Origin: Microbacterium saccharophilum
Lineage (GTDB): Bacteria > Actinomycetota > Actinomycetes > Actinomycetales > Microbacteriaceae
Assembly: GCF_007992455.1 (NCBI RefSeq)
Contig: NZ_BKAH01000007.1
Location: 1 to 64,000, forward strand
DNA length: 64,000 nt
Direction: 5' to 3'
Shown one piece after another: positions 1-9,460 of the stretch. The position numbers and the translations under genes were made by a program. Under the pieces are notes generated by a model, which was given only the letters and a program-made list of their open reading frames with translations, ran no database searches and was not told where the DNA came from. How positions within the stretch are numbered: position 1 is the first letter of the stretch; each line of letters begins with the position of its first letter.

Positions 1-153
1 GCGGGTCGCCCGCCGCAGCTCGGCGGCCGTCGTCTCGAGCTCCTCGAGCGTCACGGCGCCGGACCAGTGCGCCTCCACGGCGCGCTTCAGCTCGCGACGA
101 CGCCCGATGCGCGGGTAGCCGAGGATCGTGCCGGTGGGGAAGGAAGCGGTCAT
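1..153 (-). CDS. metE: Cobalamin-independent methionine synthase, N-terminal fragment (window edge)
   Basis: The first 51 codons of a gene running off the left edge. They read MTASFPTGTILGYPRIGRRR and continue with the ELKRAVE segment, which is the signature N-terminus of MetE (5-methyltetrahydropteroyltriglutamate-homocysteine methyltransferase). MetE makes methionine from homocysteine with methyl-tetrahydrofolate as donor. The start ATG overlaps the TGA of metF (ATGA), so the two genes are translationally coupled and MetF supplies the methyl donor for MetE. Only the N-terminus is visible, so the zinc-binding catalytic domain cannot be checked. Confidence 0.85.
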   Translation of the reverse strand, partial: MTASFPTGTILGYPRIGRRRELKRAVEAHWSGAVTLEELETTAAELRRATR

Positions 154-1100
154 GCGGAGATCTCCTCGGTACGGGTGCGGACGCCGGCCTCACGGAGGAC
201 GGCCAGCACGTTGTCGTGGTTGTTGAAGGCGTACAGGTGGATGCCGCCGGCTCCGCCGGCGAGCACGTCGCGCGCGAGGGCCGCGGCGTGCCGGACGCCG
301 ATCTCGCGGCGCCCCTCCGCGGTCGGCTCGACGTCGAGGGCGACGGCGAGGTCGGACGGCAGCGGCTCACCGGTGAGCTCGACGACGCGGCGCAGCCGGC
401 TGGGCGAGGTGATCGGCATGATGCCGGGCAGGATCGGGATGGTCACGCCCGCGGCCCGCGCGAGCTCCACGAAGCCCAGGTAGTCGTGGGCGTGGAAGAA
501 CAGCTGGCTGATCGCGAACGTCGCCCCCGCGGCCTGCTTGGCCAGCAGCGCGTCGATGTGCTCGAGGCGGTGCCGCGAACGCGGGTGCCCGTTGGGGAAG
601 GCCGCCACGGCGATCTCGACGCGGGCGCGGGGCGCCACCCGCGCGGCGCCGGGCACGCCGGGAACGGGCGCCTCGGTGTACGGCGCACGCTCGGCCTGCA
701 CGCGGTCGATGAGCTGCACGAGCTCGGCCGCGCTGGCGAGGTCGCCGACGTACTCCTCGCCCTCCGCGGCGTCCGCGGGCGGGTCGCCGCGGAGCGCGAG
801 GAAGCGCGTGATCCCGGCATCCAGGAACTCCCGGATCAGGGTCGTCGCTTCCTCGTAGCTGGATCCCACGCACGTGAGGTGCGCCAGCGGCGGGACATCG
901 GTCTGACGGAGGATGTGCGTGAGCACCTCGAGCGAGCGGCCGCCCGTGGAGCCGCCGGCGCCGAAGGTCACGGAGATGAACTCCGGGCCGGCGGCGGCCA
1001 GCATCCTGATCGTCTCGTGCAGGGCCGGCATCCCGGCGTCGGTGCGCGGCGGGTAGATCTCGAAGGAGAAGGGCACCGCGGCGGCGGTCTCGCTCGACAT
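150..1100 (-). CDS. metF: Methylenetetrahydrofolate reductase
   Basis: Cytoplasmic flavoenzyme reducing 5,10-methylene-THF to 5-methyl-THF. The 316-residue product is close to the roughly 300 of bacterial MetF. The FEIYPPRTD motif places the conserved catalytic Glu at residue 14, followed by the SVTFGAGGSTGGRS segment and the LALRGDPP flavin-site motif. The ATG at 1100 is chosen because GGAGAG lies just upstream and homology begins there; the open frame extends 48 codons further without family similarity. It overlaps metE by 4 bp (ATGA). The 1101-1311 spacer to the divergent peptidase may hold a structured leader. Confidence 0.92.
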   Translation of the reverse strand: MSSETAAAVPFSFEIYPPRTDAGMPALHETIRMLAAAGPEFISVTFGAGGSTGGRSLEVLTHILRQTDVPPLAHLTCVGSSYEEATTLIREFLDAGITRFLALRGDPPADAAEGEEYVGDLASAAELVQLIDRVQAERAPYTEAPVPGVPGAARVAPRARVEIAVAAFPNGHPRSRHRLEHIDALLAKQAAGATFAISQLFFHAHDYLGFVELARAAGVTIPILPGIMPITSPSRLRRVVELTGEPLPSDLAVALDVEPTAEGRREIGVRHAAALARDVLAGGAGGIHLYAFNNHDNVLAVLREAGVRTRTEEISA

Positions 1101-1146
1101 GGGTCTCTCCGGGGTCAGGGGCGGTGTGTCTCGGGCCGGTCGGCCG

Positions 1147-1227
1147 CGGTCGCTCCCCCGCCGGCAGGGCGGGAGGGCATCGCGGGCGGGTGCCGGGCTC
1201 GGCTGTCGCTCCTGCCCGGTGTGACCG
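1147..1227 (-). promoter_or_regulatory. Possible structured 5' leader of metF
   Basis: On the metF strand this stretch begins with CGGTC (1223-1227) and ends with GACCG (1147-1151), which can pair to close an 81-nt domain. In between are GC-rich segments such as AGCCGAGCCCGGCACCC. The position, before a methionine gene, suggests a regulatory RNA, but I could not fit the SAM-I/IV, SAM-II or SAH consensus convincingly. The helix could be chance in such GC-rich DNA. Confidence 0.2.
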
Positions 1228-1311
1228 GGCGTCGATGGCATCACTTTACGACTCCCCTGCGCGGCCCGGGAGGAGTGTGACGCGACGTTTCACCGGGCCT
1301 ACGGTGGAGGC

Positions 1312-3207
1312 ATGTCCGAGCTGCCCTACGGTTCCTGGCCCTCTCCGCTCACCGCCGCTGCGGCGACCGCCGGCTCACCGCGCTATGAGGGCGCCGCGTT
1401 CGCGGGCGACGAGATCTGGTGGGGCGAATCGCTCCCCGACGAGGGCGGACGCACCGCGGTGCGCCGGCGCGGCGCCGACGGTGCGATCGAGAACGTCCTG
1501 CCGGCGCCGTGGAACGCCCGGTCGCGGGTCCACGAGTACGGCGGCGGGTCCTGGGCCGCGACCGAGGACGGACGGCTGTTCTTCGTCGAGAAGAGCGACC
1601 AGCGGGTCTGGACGCTGCGCCCCGGCGAGGAGCCGCACGCGCTGACGGCGGCCACGGACGAGGACGTCCGCTACGGCGGGCTGCGCTGGCAGGAGGGGAT
1701 GCTGCTGGCGGTCCGTGAGCACCACGGCGACGATCCGGTCCCCCACCGCGACATCGTGTCGATCGACGCGGAGGGCGCCGTGACGAGCCTCGTGGGCGGC
1801 AGCGCCTTCCTCGCCCAGCCGGCGCTGTCCCCCGGCGGCCGGCACCTGGCCTGGGTCGCGTGGGATCACCCCGACATGCCGTGGGACCGGACGCAGGTGC
1901 GCGTCGGTCGGGTCGAGGACGGTGTCGTGGCGGAGTGGACGAGCGTGTCCTCCGGCGAGACGGCGGCTCTGCAGCCGGAGTGGGACTCCGCCGACGAGCT
2001 GCTGTTCGCCGACGACGCGAGCGGACGGTGGAACGTGTCCCGGGTGCGGCTGGATGCGGGCCTGGACGCGGATGTCGTCCTCGCGGCCGACGCGGACACC
2101 GGGGGGCCGCTGTGGGTGCTCGGCCTGCGGTGGTACGCGCCGCGGCGCGACGGCGGCGTGCTGGCGGTGCAGACCCAGGGCAGTGACCGCCTCGTCGCGA
2201 TCGACCCCGACGGGACGGCATCCCCGATCGATCTCCCCGCGACGACACGGCTCGTCGTGGAGGCCTCCGACGGCGTCCGCGCGCTGGTCTCCGGCGCGGG
2301 CACCGGCGGGAGCGGCATCTGGCTGATCGGCACGGACGGCGCCGCCCAGCGGATCACGCCGGCACCGGGCGGCATCGCGCGGGAGTGGTACCCGGCAGGG
2401 CGACCCGTGACCTTCGCCGGCCCGCACGGCGAGGTCCATGCCTTCGACTTCCCGCCGACGAACCCGGAGGTCACGGCATCCGCCGGCGAGCTGCCGCCGT
2501 ACGTCGTCTTCGTCCACGGCGGCCCGACGTCGCACGTCGGCGGTGTCGCCGACGGCAAGATCGCGTTCTTCACGAGTCGCGGCGTCGGCGTCCTCGACGT
2601 CAACTACGGGGGTTCGAGCGGGTACGGCCGCGCGTACCGGGAACGGCTGCGGGGGCAGTGGGGCATCGTGGACGTCGACGACGTCGCCGCGGCGGCATCC
2701 GGTCTCGTGGCGGAGGGCCGTGCCGACCCGCAGCGCCTCGCGATCGAGGGCGGCTCGGCCGGCGGGTGGACGGTGCTCGCGGCGCTCGTGGGCACGGACG
2801 TCTTCGGAGCGGGCATCTCCCGCTACGGCGTCGGCGATGCCCGCGCCCTCGCCGCGGACACCCACGACTTCGAGGCCCGCTACCTCGACGGCCTCATCGG
2901 TCCGCTGCCGGAAGCCGAATCGCTGTACCTCCAGCGGTCGCCGCTCAGCCGTCCGGAGCGGTTCCGCGTCCCCCTCCTGCTGCTGCAGGGGGCAGAGGAT
3001 GCCGTCGTCCCGCCGGCGCAGTCGGACGCGATCCGCGCGGCGCTGGCCGCGCGCGGGGTGCCGCACGCGTACGTCCTGTACGAGGGCGAGGGGCACGGCT
3101 TCCGCCGCGGCGAGACGATGGTCCACGCGCTCGAGACGGAGCTGGCCTTCCTCGGCCAGGTGTTCGGCTTCCAGACCCCGGGGGTGGAGCCGATCGAGCT
3201 CAGCTGA
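1312..3207 (+). CDS. S9 family (prolyl oligopeptidase-type) peptidase
   Basis: A 631-residue serine peptidase with an N-terminal beta-propeller-like half (about residues 1-370) and a C-terminal alpha/beta hydrolase domain. The catalytic triad is visible: Ser482 in EGGSAGGW, Asp563 in GAEDAVVPP, His595 in EGEGHGF. The overall pattern is that of dipeptidyl aminopeptidase/acylaminoacyl peptidase (S9C). No signal peptide, so it is probably cytosolic. TACGGT at 1300-1305 lies 6 nt before the ATG and suggests leaderless transcription, although the intervening GGAGG could also act as a ribosome site. The 3' end overlaps convergent hflX by 8 bp. The exact substrate is unknown. Confidence 0.88.
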   Translation: MSELPYGSWPSPLTAAAATAGSPRYEGAAFAGDEIWWGESLPDEGGRTAVRRRGADGAIENVLPAPWNARSRVHEYGGGSWAATEDGRLFFVEKSDQRVWTLRPGEEPHALTAATDEDVRYGGLRWQEGMLLAVREHHGDDPVPHRDIVSIDAEGAVTSLVGGSAFLAQPALSPGGRHLAWVAWDHPDMPWDRTQVRVGRVEDGVVAEWTSVSSGETAALQPEWDSADELLFADDASGRWNVSRVRLDAGLDADVVLAADADTGGPLWVLGLRWYAPRRDGGVLAVQTQGSDRLVAIDPDGTASPIDLPATTRLVVEASDGVRALVSGAGTGGSGIWLIGTDGAAQRITPAPGGIAREWYPAGRPVTFAGPHGEVHAFDFPPTNPEVTASAGELPPYVVFVHGGPTSHVGGVADGKIAFFTSRGVGVLDVNYGGSSGYGRAYRERLRGQWGIVDVDDVAAAASGLVAEGRADPQRLAIEGGSAGGWTVLAALVGTDVFGAGISRYGVGDARALAADTHDFEARYLDGLIGPLPEAESLYLQRSPLSRPERFRVPLLLLQGAEDAVVPPAQSDAIRAALAARGVPHAYVLYEGEGHGFRRGETMVHALETELAFLGQVFGFQTPGVEPIELS

Positions 3208-4720
3208 CCGCGTAGGGCGCCAGCTGCGCGGCGAGGTGCTCGGAAACGTGCGCGTGCACGGCCGTGCCCTCCTCCTCGTGGCGCGTCGAGATGATGTGGC
3301 CGCTCTCGTGGACCGCGTTGATGAGGTCGCCGCGCTCGTAGGGCACGAGCGCCCGCACTTCGACCGCCGGGAGCGGCAGCGCCTCCTCGATCGCCGCGCG
3401 GAGCTCGGCGATGCCCTCGCCCGTCCGCGATGAGGCGAAGAGGGCGGAGGGCTCGAGTCCGCGCAGCACGAGGCGCGTGTCGGGGTCGACGAGGTCGGCC
3501 TTGTTGAACACGACGATCTCGCGGGTGGAGCGCGCGCCCACATCGCCCATGACGTCGCGCACCGTGAGCAGCTGGGCGGCCGGATCGGGGTGCGACCCGT
3601 CGACGACGTGCACGATGACGTCGGCGTCGGCGACCTCCTCGAGCGTCGAGCGGAACGCCTCGACGAGCTGGTGCGGGAGGTTCCGGACGAAGCCGACCGT
3701 GTCGGTGAGCGTGTACACGCGGCCGTCCACGGCTTCCGCGCGACGGACCGTGGCATCCAGCGTGGCGAACAGCGCGTTCTCGACGAGGACGCCGGCGCTG
3801 GTCAGCTTGTTCAGCAGGCTCGACTTGCCGGCGTTGGTGTACCCGGCGATCGCGACGGACGGGATCGTGTTGCGCTTGCGGTCGGCGCGCTTGGCCTCAC
3901 GGGCCGGGCCGAAGTCGCGGATCTGGCGGCGCAGCAGCGCCATCTTCGTGCGGATGCGGCGACGGTCCAGCTCGATCTTCGTCTCACCGGGACCGCGCGA
4001 TCCCATCCCCGCACCGCCGGCGCCGACCTGGCCACCGGCCTGACGGCTCATCGACTCACCCCAGCCGCGCAGACGCGGGAGGAGGTATTCGAGCTGCGCG
4101 AGCTCGACCTGCGCCTTGCCCTCGCGGCTCTTCGCGTGCTGGCTGAAGATGTCGAGGATGACGGTGGTCCGGTCGATGACCTTGACCTTCACGACATCCT
4201 CGAGGGCGCGCCGCTGGCTGGGGGCGAGCTCGGTGTCGGCGATGACGGTGTCGGCGCCCACGGCGGCGACGAGGTCGCGCAGTTCGGAGGCCTTGCCGCG
4301 GCCAATGTAGGTCGCCGGGTCGGGGTGCGGGCGGCGCTGCAGCACGCCGTCGAGGACGACCGCGCCCGCGGTCTCGGCGAGCGCGGACAGCTCGCGCAGC
4401 GAGTTCTCGGCATCCTCCTGCGAACCCTGCGGGTACACGCCCACGAGCACGACGTTCTCCAGCCGCAGCTGCCGGTACTCGACCTCGGTGACGTCTTCCA
4501 GCTCGGTGGAGAGCCCCGGGACGCGGCGCAGCGCGGCGCGCTCCTCGCGGTCCCACTGCTCGCCGTCGCTGTCGCCGTACGTGACGGTCGCGGCATCCTG
4601 CAGCGCCTGTGCGCCGCCGAACACGCGCACCCCGGAGCGCGCGTCGGCGCGCGCCAGCACACGATCCACCGGGTCCACCGGCGTCTCGTCCGTGCTCTGG
4701 GGTGTGATGGCGTCTGTCAT
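3200..4720 (-). CDS. hflX: Ribosome-associated GTPase HflX
   Basis: A 506-residue GTPase of the Obg-HflX class that in other bacteria splits or rescues ribosomes under stress. The N-terminal HflX domain precedes the G domain with G1 GYTNAGKSS near residue 292, G3 DTVGFVRNLP near 340 and G4 NKAD near 404. The ATG at 4720 has AAGGA about 5 nt upstream; an open extension of about 90 codons lacks family similarity. TAGAGT at 4759-4764 (minus strand) is a good -10 with a leader of about 30 nt. The gene lies next to the dapF-miaA block, as hflX does in mycobacteria. Confidence 0.93.
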   Translation of the reverse strand: MTDAITPQSTDETPVDPVDRVLARADARSGVRVFGGAQALQDAATVTYGDSDGEQWDREERAALRRVPGLSTELEDVTEVEYRQLRLENVVLVGVYPQGSQEDAENSLRELSALAETAGAVVLDGVLQRRPHPDPATYIGRGKASELRDLVAAVGADTVIADTELAPSQRRALEDVVKVKVIDRTTVILDIFSQHAKSREGKAQVELAQLEYLLPRLRGWGESMSRQAGGQVGAGGAGMGSRGPGETKIELDRRRIRTKMALLRRQIRDFGPAREAKRADRKRNTIPSVAIAGYTNAGKSSLLNKLTSAGVLVENALFATLDATVRRAEAVDGRVYTLTDTVGFVRNLPHQLVEAFRSTLEEVADADVIVHVVDGSHPDPAAQLLTVRDVMGDVGARSTREIVVFNKADLVDPDTRLVLRGLEPSALFASSRTGEGIAELRAAIEEALPLPAVEVRALVPYERGDLINAVHESGHIISTRHEEEGTAVHAHVSEHLAAQLAPYAVS

Positions 4721-4758
4721 ATCGTCCTTCCGAAGGGAGGCCTCCCGGCCACCCGTGC

Positions 4759-4797
4759 ACTCTAGCCTCCCGCGCCGGGCGGCTCCTCCGCTACGCT
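4759..4797. promoter_or_regulatory. Divergent -10 boxes for hflX and the methyltransferase gene
   Basis: Minus-strand TAGAGT at 4759-4764 points to hflX. Plus-strand TACGCT at 4792-4797 ends 7 nt before the GTG at 4805, as expected of a leaderless mRNA. No clear -35 sequence is visible for either. Confidence 0.5.
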
Positions 4798-4804
4798 CGT
4801 CTGC

Positions 4805-5446
4805 GTGGGGAGCGATCATTACTTCAGCGCGGCCCCGTCCAGTGCCGAGAACCTCCGACGCATCCGTGTGACCCTCGCGGGCCGTCCGATGGAGGTCCAG
4901 ACCGCGGGGGGCGTCTTCAGCCCCGATCACGTCGACGGCGGGACGGGCGTCCTTCTGGCGAACACGCCGCCGCCGCCGGCAGGCGGCCACCTGCTCGACC
5001 TCGGCAGCGGGTGGGGACCCATCGCGCTGTCACTCGCACTGGAATCCCCGCACGCGACCGTCTGGGCCGTCGATGTCAACGAGCGTGCTCTCGACCTCGT
5101 GCGCCGCAACGCGGCGTCCCTGGGGCTCCACAATGTCAACGCCGTGCTCCCCGAGGATGTTCCCGACGACGTCTCGTTCCGCACCATCCGCTCGAACCCG
5201 CCGATCCGCGTCGGGAAGAACGAGCTGCACGGCCTGCTCGAGCGGTGGATCCCGCGACTCGACGAGCGCAGCGACGCGTGGTTCGTCGTACAGCGGAACC
5301 TCGGCTCGGACTCGCTGCAGCGCTGGCTCGCCGCGACCTTCGAGAACGGGTACTCCGTCTCCCGCGCCGCGACCGGCCGCGGGTTCCGCGTGCTGCGGGT
5401 GCGCCGGCACGGCACACCCCCGACGGCGCCGATCGACCTGCCCTGA
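4805..5446 (+). CDS. Class I SAM-dependent methyltransferase, RsmC-like
   Basis: A 213-residue Rossmann-fold methyltransferase. Motif I (LLDLGSGWGPIAL, near residues 63-75) binds SAM. The NPPI motif near residue 130 is the N-P-P-(F/Y/I) signature of enzymes methylating exocyclic amino groups of bases. Together with the MGSDHYFS N-terminus and KNELHGLLE after the NPPI box, this matches the RsmC/RlmG group of 16S/23S rRNA guanine-N2 methyltransferases. The GTG start has no SD but has TACGCT 7 nt upstream. It is shorter than Escherichia coli RsmC because it holds only the catalytic half. The target base cannot be read from sequence. Confidence 0.82.
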   Translation: MGSDHYFSAAPSSAENLRRIRVTLAGRPMEVQTAGGVFSPDHVDGGTGVLLANTPPPPAGGHLLDLGSGWGPIALSLALESPHATVWAVDVNERALDLVRRNAASLGLHNVNAVLPEDVPDDVSFRTIRSNPPIRVGKNELHGLLERWIPRLDERSDAWFVVQRNLGSDSLQRWLAATFENGYSVSRAATGRGFRVLRVRRHGTPPTAPIDLP

Positions 5447-5507
5447 GCTCGGCCGGGCTCGTGGCTCCGGCTAGGGCTCGGGCTGGTGGTCAGGCTGGGG
5501 ATCAGGC

Positions 5508-6377
5508 TCAGGCGAGTGCGACCTCGCCGCTGAACACGAGCGCGGCGGGGCCGGACAGCAGCACGTGCTCGCCGTCCTCGTGCATGACGACGCGGACGCC
5601 GAGGCGCCCGCCGGGCACATCCACCGTCCACCGTTCCGGGGCGCCGGCACCGGCCCAGTGCCGGACCGCGAGGGCGGATGCCGCGACGCCCGTGCCGCAG
5701 GAGAGCGTCTCGCCGACGCCCCGCTCGAACACGCGCATCGTGATCGCACCGACGCCGTCGCGCACGAGCGGGTCTGCGGGCACGACGAACTCCACGTTCG
5801 CCCCCGACGGCGGGGCGGGGTCGAGCACGGGCTGGACCGTGAGGTCGAGCCCTTCGAGCTCGGCGGTCGTGTGCAGCGCGACGACGACGTGCGGGTTGCC
5901 GACGTCGATGCCCTGGCCGGGGCGTGCGACGGACAGGCCGCGTGCCCGGACGAGCACGTCGGCGTCGTCGGGACGCCACACGCCCAGGTCGACCTCGAAG
6001 CCCGTCTCGACGCGGGTGACGGTCTTGACGCCCGCGCGGGTGCCGATGCGCAGCGGCTCACCTCCGTCGAGTGCTGCCAGGCCGGCGTCGACCAGGTACT
6101 TCGCGAACACCCGGATGCCGTTGCCGCACATCTCGGCGGCCGAGCCGTCGGCGTTGCGGTAGTCCATGAACCACTCCGCGTCCGGCGTGGCTGCGCCCTC
6201 GGGGAGGGCCGCCGAGCGCACGACGCGCAGCGTCCCGTCGGCGCCGATCCCGAACCGCCGGTCGCACAGCGCCGCGACCTGATCGTCGGTCAGCGCGAGC
6301 GCGCCGTCGGGGTCCGCGACGACGACGAAGTCGTTGCCGGTCCCCTGGCCCTTCGTGAAGGCGATCGTCTGCGGCAT
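5508..6377 (-). CDS. dapF: Diaminopimelate epimerase
   Basis: Converts LL- to meso-diaminopimelate for lysine and peptidoglycan synthesis. The 289-residue protein has both active-site cysteines: Cys84 in EMCGNGIR and Cys227 in [10 protein letters not shown]. The N-terminal [12 protein letters not shown] segment is typical. The gene faces the methyltransferase gene and lies downstream of miaA, as in other actinobacteria. TAGACT (minus strand, 6384-6389) sits 6 nt before the ATG, suggesting leaderless expression independent of miaA. dapA and dapB are elsewhere in this window. Confidence 0.95.
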   Translation of the reverse strand: MPQTIAFTKGQGTGNDFVVVADPDGALALTDDQVAALCDRRFGIGADGTLRVVRSAALPEGAATPDAEWFMDYRNADGSAAEMCGNGIRVFAKYLVDAGLAALDGGEPLRIGTRAGVKTVTRVETGFEVDLGVWRPDDADVLVRARGLSVARPGQGIDVGNPHVVVALHTTAELEGLDLTVQPVLDPAPPSGANVEFVVPADPLVRDGVGAITMRVFERGVGETLSCGTGVAASALAVRHWAGAGAPERWTVDVPGGRLGVRVVMHEDGEHVLLSGPAALVFSGEVALA

Positions 6378-6429
6378 CCCGCCAGTCTAGATCGTGCCGC
6401 CGGTGTCGGCCCGCGGCCCGGCGGCCCGC

Positions 6430-6588
6430 GGCCGTGGCGGGCGGGCCCGGCGGGGCGGGCGGCCGTGGCGGGCAGTCAAGCGGGCGGGCATGGGCGGGCG
6501 GGCCCGGCGCAGCAGGCGGGCCGTGGCGGGCAGCCAAGCGGGCGGGCACCGGCGCGCGGCCGTGGCGGGCAGTCACGCAGGCGGGCAC
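6430..6588. repeat. GC-rich minisatellite, about four degenerate copies of a 30-bp unit
   Basis: The phrase GGCCGTGGCGGGCAGTCAAG plus CGGGCGGGCA recurs at 6461-6490, 6519-6548 and 6558-6587, with a more degraded copy from 6430. Spacing is irregular. It lies in the 578-bp dapF-miaA spacer, which contains no convincing gene. Short open frames across it have no coding character. Confidence 0.7.
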
Positions 6589-6632
6589 CGCGTGCTCCGG
6601 CGCGCGTCGTTGGGGACGCGAACTCCGTGTGC

Positions 6633-6720
6633 GCAGCGAAACGCAGGATGACATGTGACTGCTGTGACGCCTGGCCGCTCATCCGCCCCACCCGTCACAC
6701 CCGATCCTGCAGATCGCTGC
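6633..6720. repeat. REP-like imperfect palindrome, copy A1
   Basis: The left arm GCAGCGAAACGCAGGAT with GTGAC a few bases on is mirrored by the right arm, whose complement reads GCAGCGATCTGCAGGAT followed by GTGAC. The arms are about 27 bp, separated by about 34 bp. A flanking segment from 6592 is also repeated at A2, giving a direct repeat of about 130 bp (6592-6720 and 6794-6923). Related palindromes occur at 21289 and 22465. Confidence 0.72.
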
Positions 6721-6836
6721 GGCACGCGCGCACGCGCACCGCGCCGAGGCGCTCGCCGGGGCTTTCCCGGCCCGGCGGATGGCGCCGCGGCGTGTGCTCC
6801 GACGCGCGTCGTTCGGAGACGGCGCACTGCGGGTTC

Positions 6837-6923
6837 GCAGCGAAATGCAGGATGACACGTGACTGCGGTGACGCCTGACCACTCATCCGCCCCACCCATT
6901 ACACCCGATCCTGCAGATCGCCG
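6837..6923. repeat. REP-like imperfect palindrome, copy A2
   Basis: Second copy of the 88-bp palindrome, about 85 percent identical by eye to A1. The left arm begins GCAGCGAAATGCAGGATGAC and the right arm ends GATCCTGCAGATCGCCGC. It lies 33 bp beyond the 3' end of miaA and could affect its mRNA end. No U-tract follows, so it is not an ordinary intrinsic terminator. Confidence 0.72.
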
Positions 6924-6955
6924 CGGGGTCCCGGTGCCCCGCGGGCGCAGGCGGG

Positions 6956-7873
6956 TCAGCCCGCGGCGTCGACGAGCGCGGCGGGGTCGGCCTCCGGGCC
7001 GACCCACGTGATGTCGGGATAGCGCTTGAACCAGGACACCTGCCGCCGGGCGTATCGGCGGGTGAGCGCCTGCGTCTCGGGGATCGCCTCGTCCTGGGTC
7101 TTCTCCCCCGCCAGCTGGGCAAGCGCCTGCGCGTACCCGATCGCGCGGCGGGACGTCAGTCCGTCGTCGAGGCCGGCGGCGCGGAGCCGCGCGACCTCCT
7201 CGAGCAGGCCGTCCGCCCACATCCGCTCCACGCGGACGTCGAGGCGCGCGACGAGCTCCGAGCGGTCGACGTGCACCCCGATGATCGAGGTCGGCACATG
7301 CCAGAGCACCGGGGCCGCGGGGAGAGCGGCGCCGTGCGTATCCTCGCCCTGCAGCACGACCTCGAGCGCCCGCACGATGCGCCGGCCGTTGCGGGGGTCG
7401 ACCCGCTCGGCGGTGGCGGGGTCGAGCGCGCGCAGCCTGCTCAGCAATGACCCCGGGCCGCGCTCGGCGAGCTCCTGCTCCAGCTGCGCGCGCAGCGCGT
7501 CGTCCCGCGGCGGGAAGCGGAAGTCGTACAGGACGCTGGAAACGTACAGCCCGGAGCCGCCCACGAGGATCGCGTCGGCGCCCCGCGCCAGGATCTGCTC
7601 GATGACAGCGCGCGCCTGATGCTGGTATGCCGCGACGGCCGCCTCGTCCGCGACGTCGAGCACGTCGAAGAGATGGTGCGGGATGCCGCGCCGCTCGGCC
7701 TCCGGAAGCTTGGCGGTGCCGATGTCCATGCCGCGGTACAGCTGCATGGCGTCGGCGTTCACGATCTCCGCTCCCGCGCCGCGTCGGTGGAGCTCCTCCG
7801 CGAGGCGCAGCGACAGCGCGGTCTTGCCGGTGCCGGTCGCGCCGACGAGGGCCCAAAGCCGCGGGGCGGTCAC
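6956..7873 (-). CDS. miaA: tRNA dimethylallyltransferase
   Basis: Transfers the dimethylallyl group from DMAPP to A37 of tRNAs reading UNN codons. 305 residues; the P-loop GATGTGKT is at residues 11-18, followed by [17 protein letters not shown] and the GGSGLYVSS motif, all MiaA hallmarks. The GTG start overlaps the miaB stop (GTGA), so the two are coupled and the product is the substrate for MiaB. The longer open frame, beginning at 7978, is rejected because homology starts at the GTG. Confidence 0.94.
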   Translation of the reverse strand: MTAPRLWALVGATGTGKTALSLRLAEELHRRGAGAEIVNADAMQLYRGMDIGTAKLPEAERRGIPHHLFDVLDVADEAAVAAYQHQARAVIEQILARGADAILVGGSGLYVSSVLYDFRFPPRDDALRAQLEQELAERGPGSLLSRLRALDPATAERVDPRNGRRIVRALEVVLQGEDTHGAALPAAPVLWHVPTSIIGVHVDRSELVARLDVRVERMWADGLLEEVARLRAAGLDDGLTSRRAIGYAQALAQLAGEKTQDEAIPETQALTRRYARRQVSWFKRYPDITWVGPEADPAALVDAAG

Positions 7874-9420
7874 TGCCCGATACGCAGCGTGGGCAGTCCC
7901 AGCGAGACGGCCCGTGGGGCGGCGGCCTGCCCCGCGGGGGCCCGTACGCCGCAGGACTCGGCCTGCGAACGATCCCACGCGTCGCCGGCGCGCGTCGGGC
8001 GGATGCGCAGCGGGGCGCCGTCCGTGCTGTCGGCGAGGAGGTGGAAGGGAGCGGCGTGCGTCACGACGACGGACACGATGTCACCGGGGCGCGGAACCGC
8101 CGAGCCGGCGGGCAGCTCGAAGTGCACGAGGCGGTTGTCCTCGGCGCGGCCGGTGAGCCGGTGCGTCGCGGCATCCTTCTTGCCCTCGCCTGTGGAGACC
8201 AGCACCTGCAGCTCGCGGCCCACCTGCTTCCGGTTCTCCTCGAGCGAGATGCGCTCCTGCAGCGCGATGAGGCGCTCGTAGCGTTCCTGCACGACGGCCT
8301 TCGGCACCTGGTCGGGCATGGTCGCCGCGGGCGTGCCCTCGCGGATGGAGTACTGGAAGGTGAACGCGCTCGCGAAGCGCGCCTGCTCGACGACGCGGAG
8401 CGTGTCTTCGAAGTCGGCGTCCGTCTCGCCGGGGAAGCCGACGATGATGTCCGTCGAGATGGCGGCGTGCGGGATGCGGTCACGCACGCGATCGAGGATG
8501 CCGAGGAACTTCTCGCTGCGATACGAGCGGCGCATCGCCTTCAGGATGCGGTCCGAGCCGGACTGGAGCGGCATGTGCAGCTGCGGCATGACGGCCGGCG
8601 TCTCGGCCATCGCATCGATGACATCGTCGGTGAAGGCGGCCGGGTGCGGACTCGTGAAGCGGATGCGCTCGAGACCCGGGATCTCGCCGGCGGCGCGCAG
8701 CAGCTTGCCGAAGGCCTGCCGGTCGCCGAACTCCACGCCGTAGCTGTTGACGTTCTGCCCGAGGAGCGTCACCTCGAGGGCGCCGTCGTCGACGAGCAGC
8801 CGGATCTCGCTGAGGATGTCGCCGGGACGACGATCCTTCTCCTTGCCGCGCAGGCTCGGCACGATGCAGAAGGTGCAGGTGTTGTTGCAGCCGACGGAGA
8901 TGGAGACCCAGCCGCTGTAGATCGAGTCGCGCTTCGTGGGCAGCGTCGAGGGGAACACCTCGAGCGACTCGAGGATCTCCAGTGCCGCGTCGCCGTTGTG
9001 CCGGGCGCGTTCCAGGAGGCTCGGCAGCGACCCCATGTTGTGCGTGCCGAACACGACGTCGACCCACGGGGCCTTGTCGAGGACGGCATCCTTGTCCATC
9101 TGGGCGAGGCAGCCGCCGACGGCGATCTGCATGCCCTCGTGCTTGTCCTTCCGGGACTTCAGGTGTCCGAGCGTGCCGTACAGCTTGCCGGCGGCGTTGT
9201 CGCGCACGGCGCACGTGTTGATGACGACCACGTCGGCCTCCGCGCCGGCATCCGCCCGCACGTAGCCGGCGCTCTCCAGCGAGCCGGACAGCCGCTCGGA
9301 GTCGTGCACGTTCATCTGACACCCGAACGTGCGCACCTCGTAGGTGCGGGGACGCCCGTCGGCGGCGTGCGCGGCGGCCGAGGGCGCGATGAGGGTCGGC
9401 GAGGAGGACGGGAAAGTCAT
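7870..9420 (-). CDS. miaB: tRNA-2-methylthio-N6-dimethylallyladenosine synthase
   Basis: Radical-SAM methylthiotransferase acting on i6A37 made by MiaA. 516 residues. The N-terminal UPF0004 domain has cluster cysteines at TFGCQMN (Cys34) and INTCAVRD. The radical-SAM CxxxCxxC motif GCNNTCTFC covers about Cys178, Cys182 and Cys185. A TRAM-like RNA-binding segment is near the C-terminus. The ATG at 9420 is preceded by TAGAAT (minus strand, 9430-9435), 9 nt upstream, so its leader is very short. It is in an operon with miaA. Confidence 0.95.
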   Translation of the reverse strand: MTFPSSSPTLIAPSAAAHAADGRPRTYEVRTFGCQMNVHDSERLSGSLESAGYVRADAGAEADVVVINTCAVRDNAAGKLYGTLGHLKSRKDKHEGMQIAVGGCLAQMDKDAVLDKAPWVDVVFGTHNMGSLPSLLERARHNGDAALEILESLEVFPSTLPTKRDSIYSGWVSISVGCNNTCTFCIVPSLRGKEKDRRPGDILSEIRLLVDDGALEVTLLGQNVNSYGVEFGDRQAFGKLLRAAGEIPGLERIRFTSPHPAAFTDDVIDAMAETPAVMPQLHMPLQSGSDRILKAMRRSYRSEKFLGILDRVRDRIPHAAISTDIIVGFPGETDADFEDTLRVVEQARFASAFTFQYSIREGTPAATMPDQVPKAVVQERYERLIALQERISLEENRKQVGRELQVLVSTGEGKKDAATHRLTGRAEDNRLVHFELPAGSAVPRPGDIVSVVVTHAAPFHLLADSTDGAPLRIRPTRAGDAWDRSQAESCGVRAPAGQAAAPRAVSLGLPTLRIGQ

Positions 9421-9460
9421 GATGGGGCCATTCTACGAGCCGGGACCGCGGCGGCTCCGC

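Noticed and set aside
6430-6588. CRISPR-like repeats in the dapF-miaA spacer
   Set aside because: Units are degenerate, spacing is irregular, there are no unique spacers of constant length and no cas genes in the window.
6837-6923. Intrinsic terminator of miaA
   Set aside because: The palindrome has internal mismatches, a long loop and no T-run, and the same sequence occurs at other positions not following genes, so a dispersed repeat explains it better.
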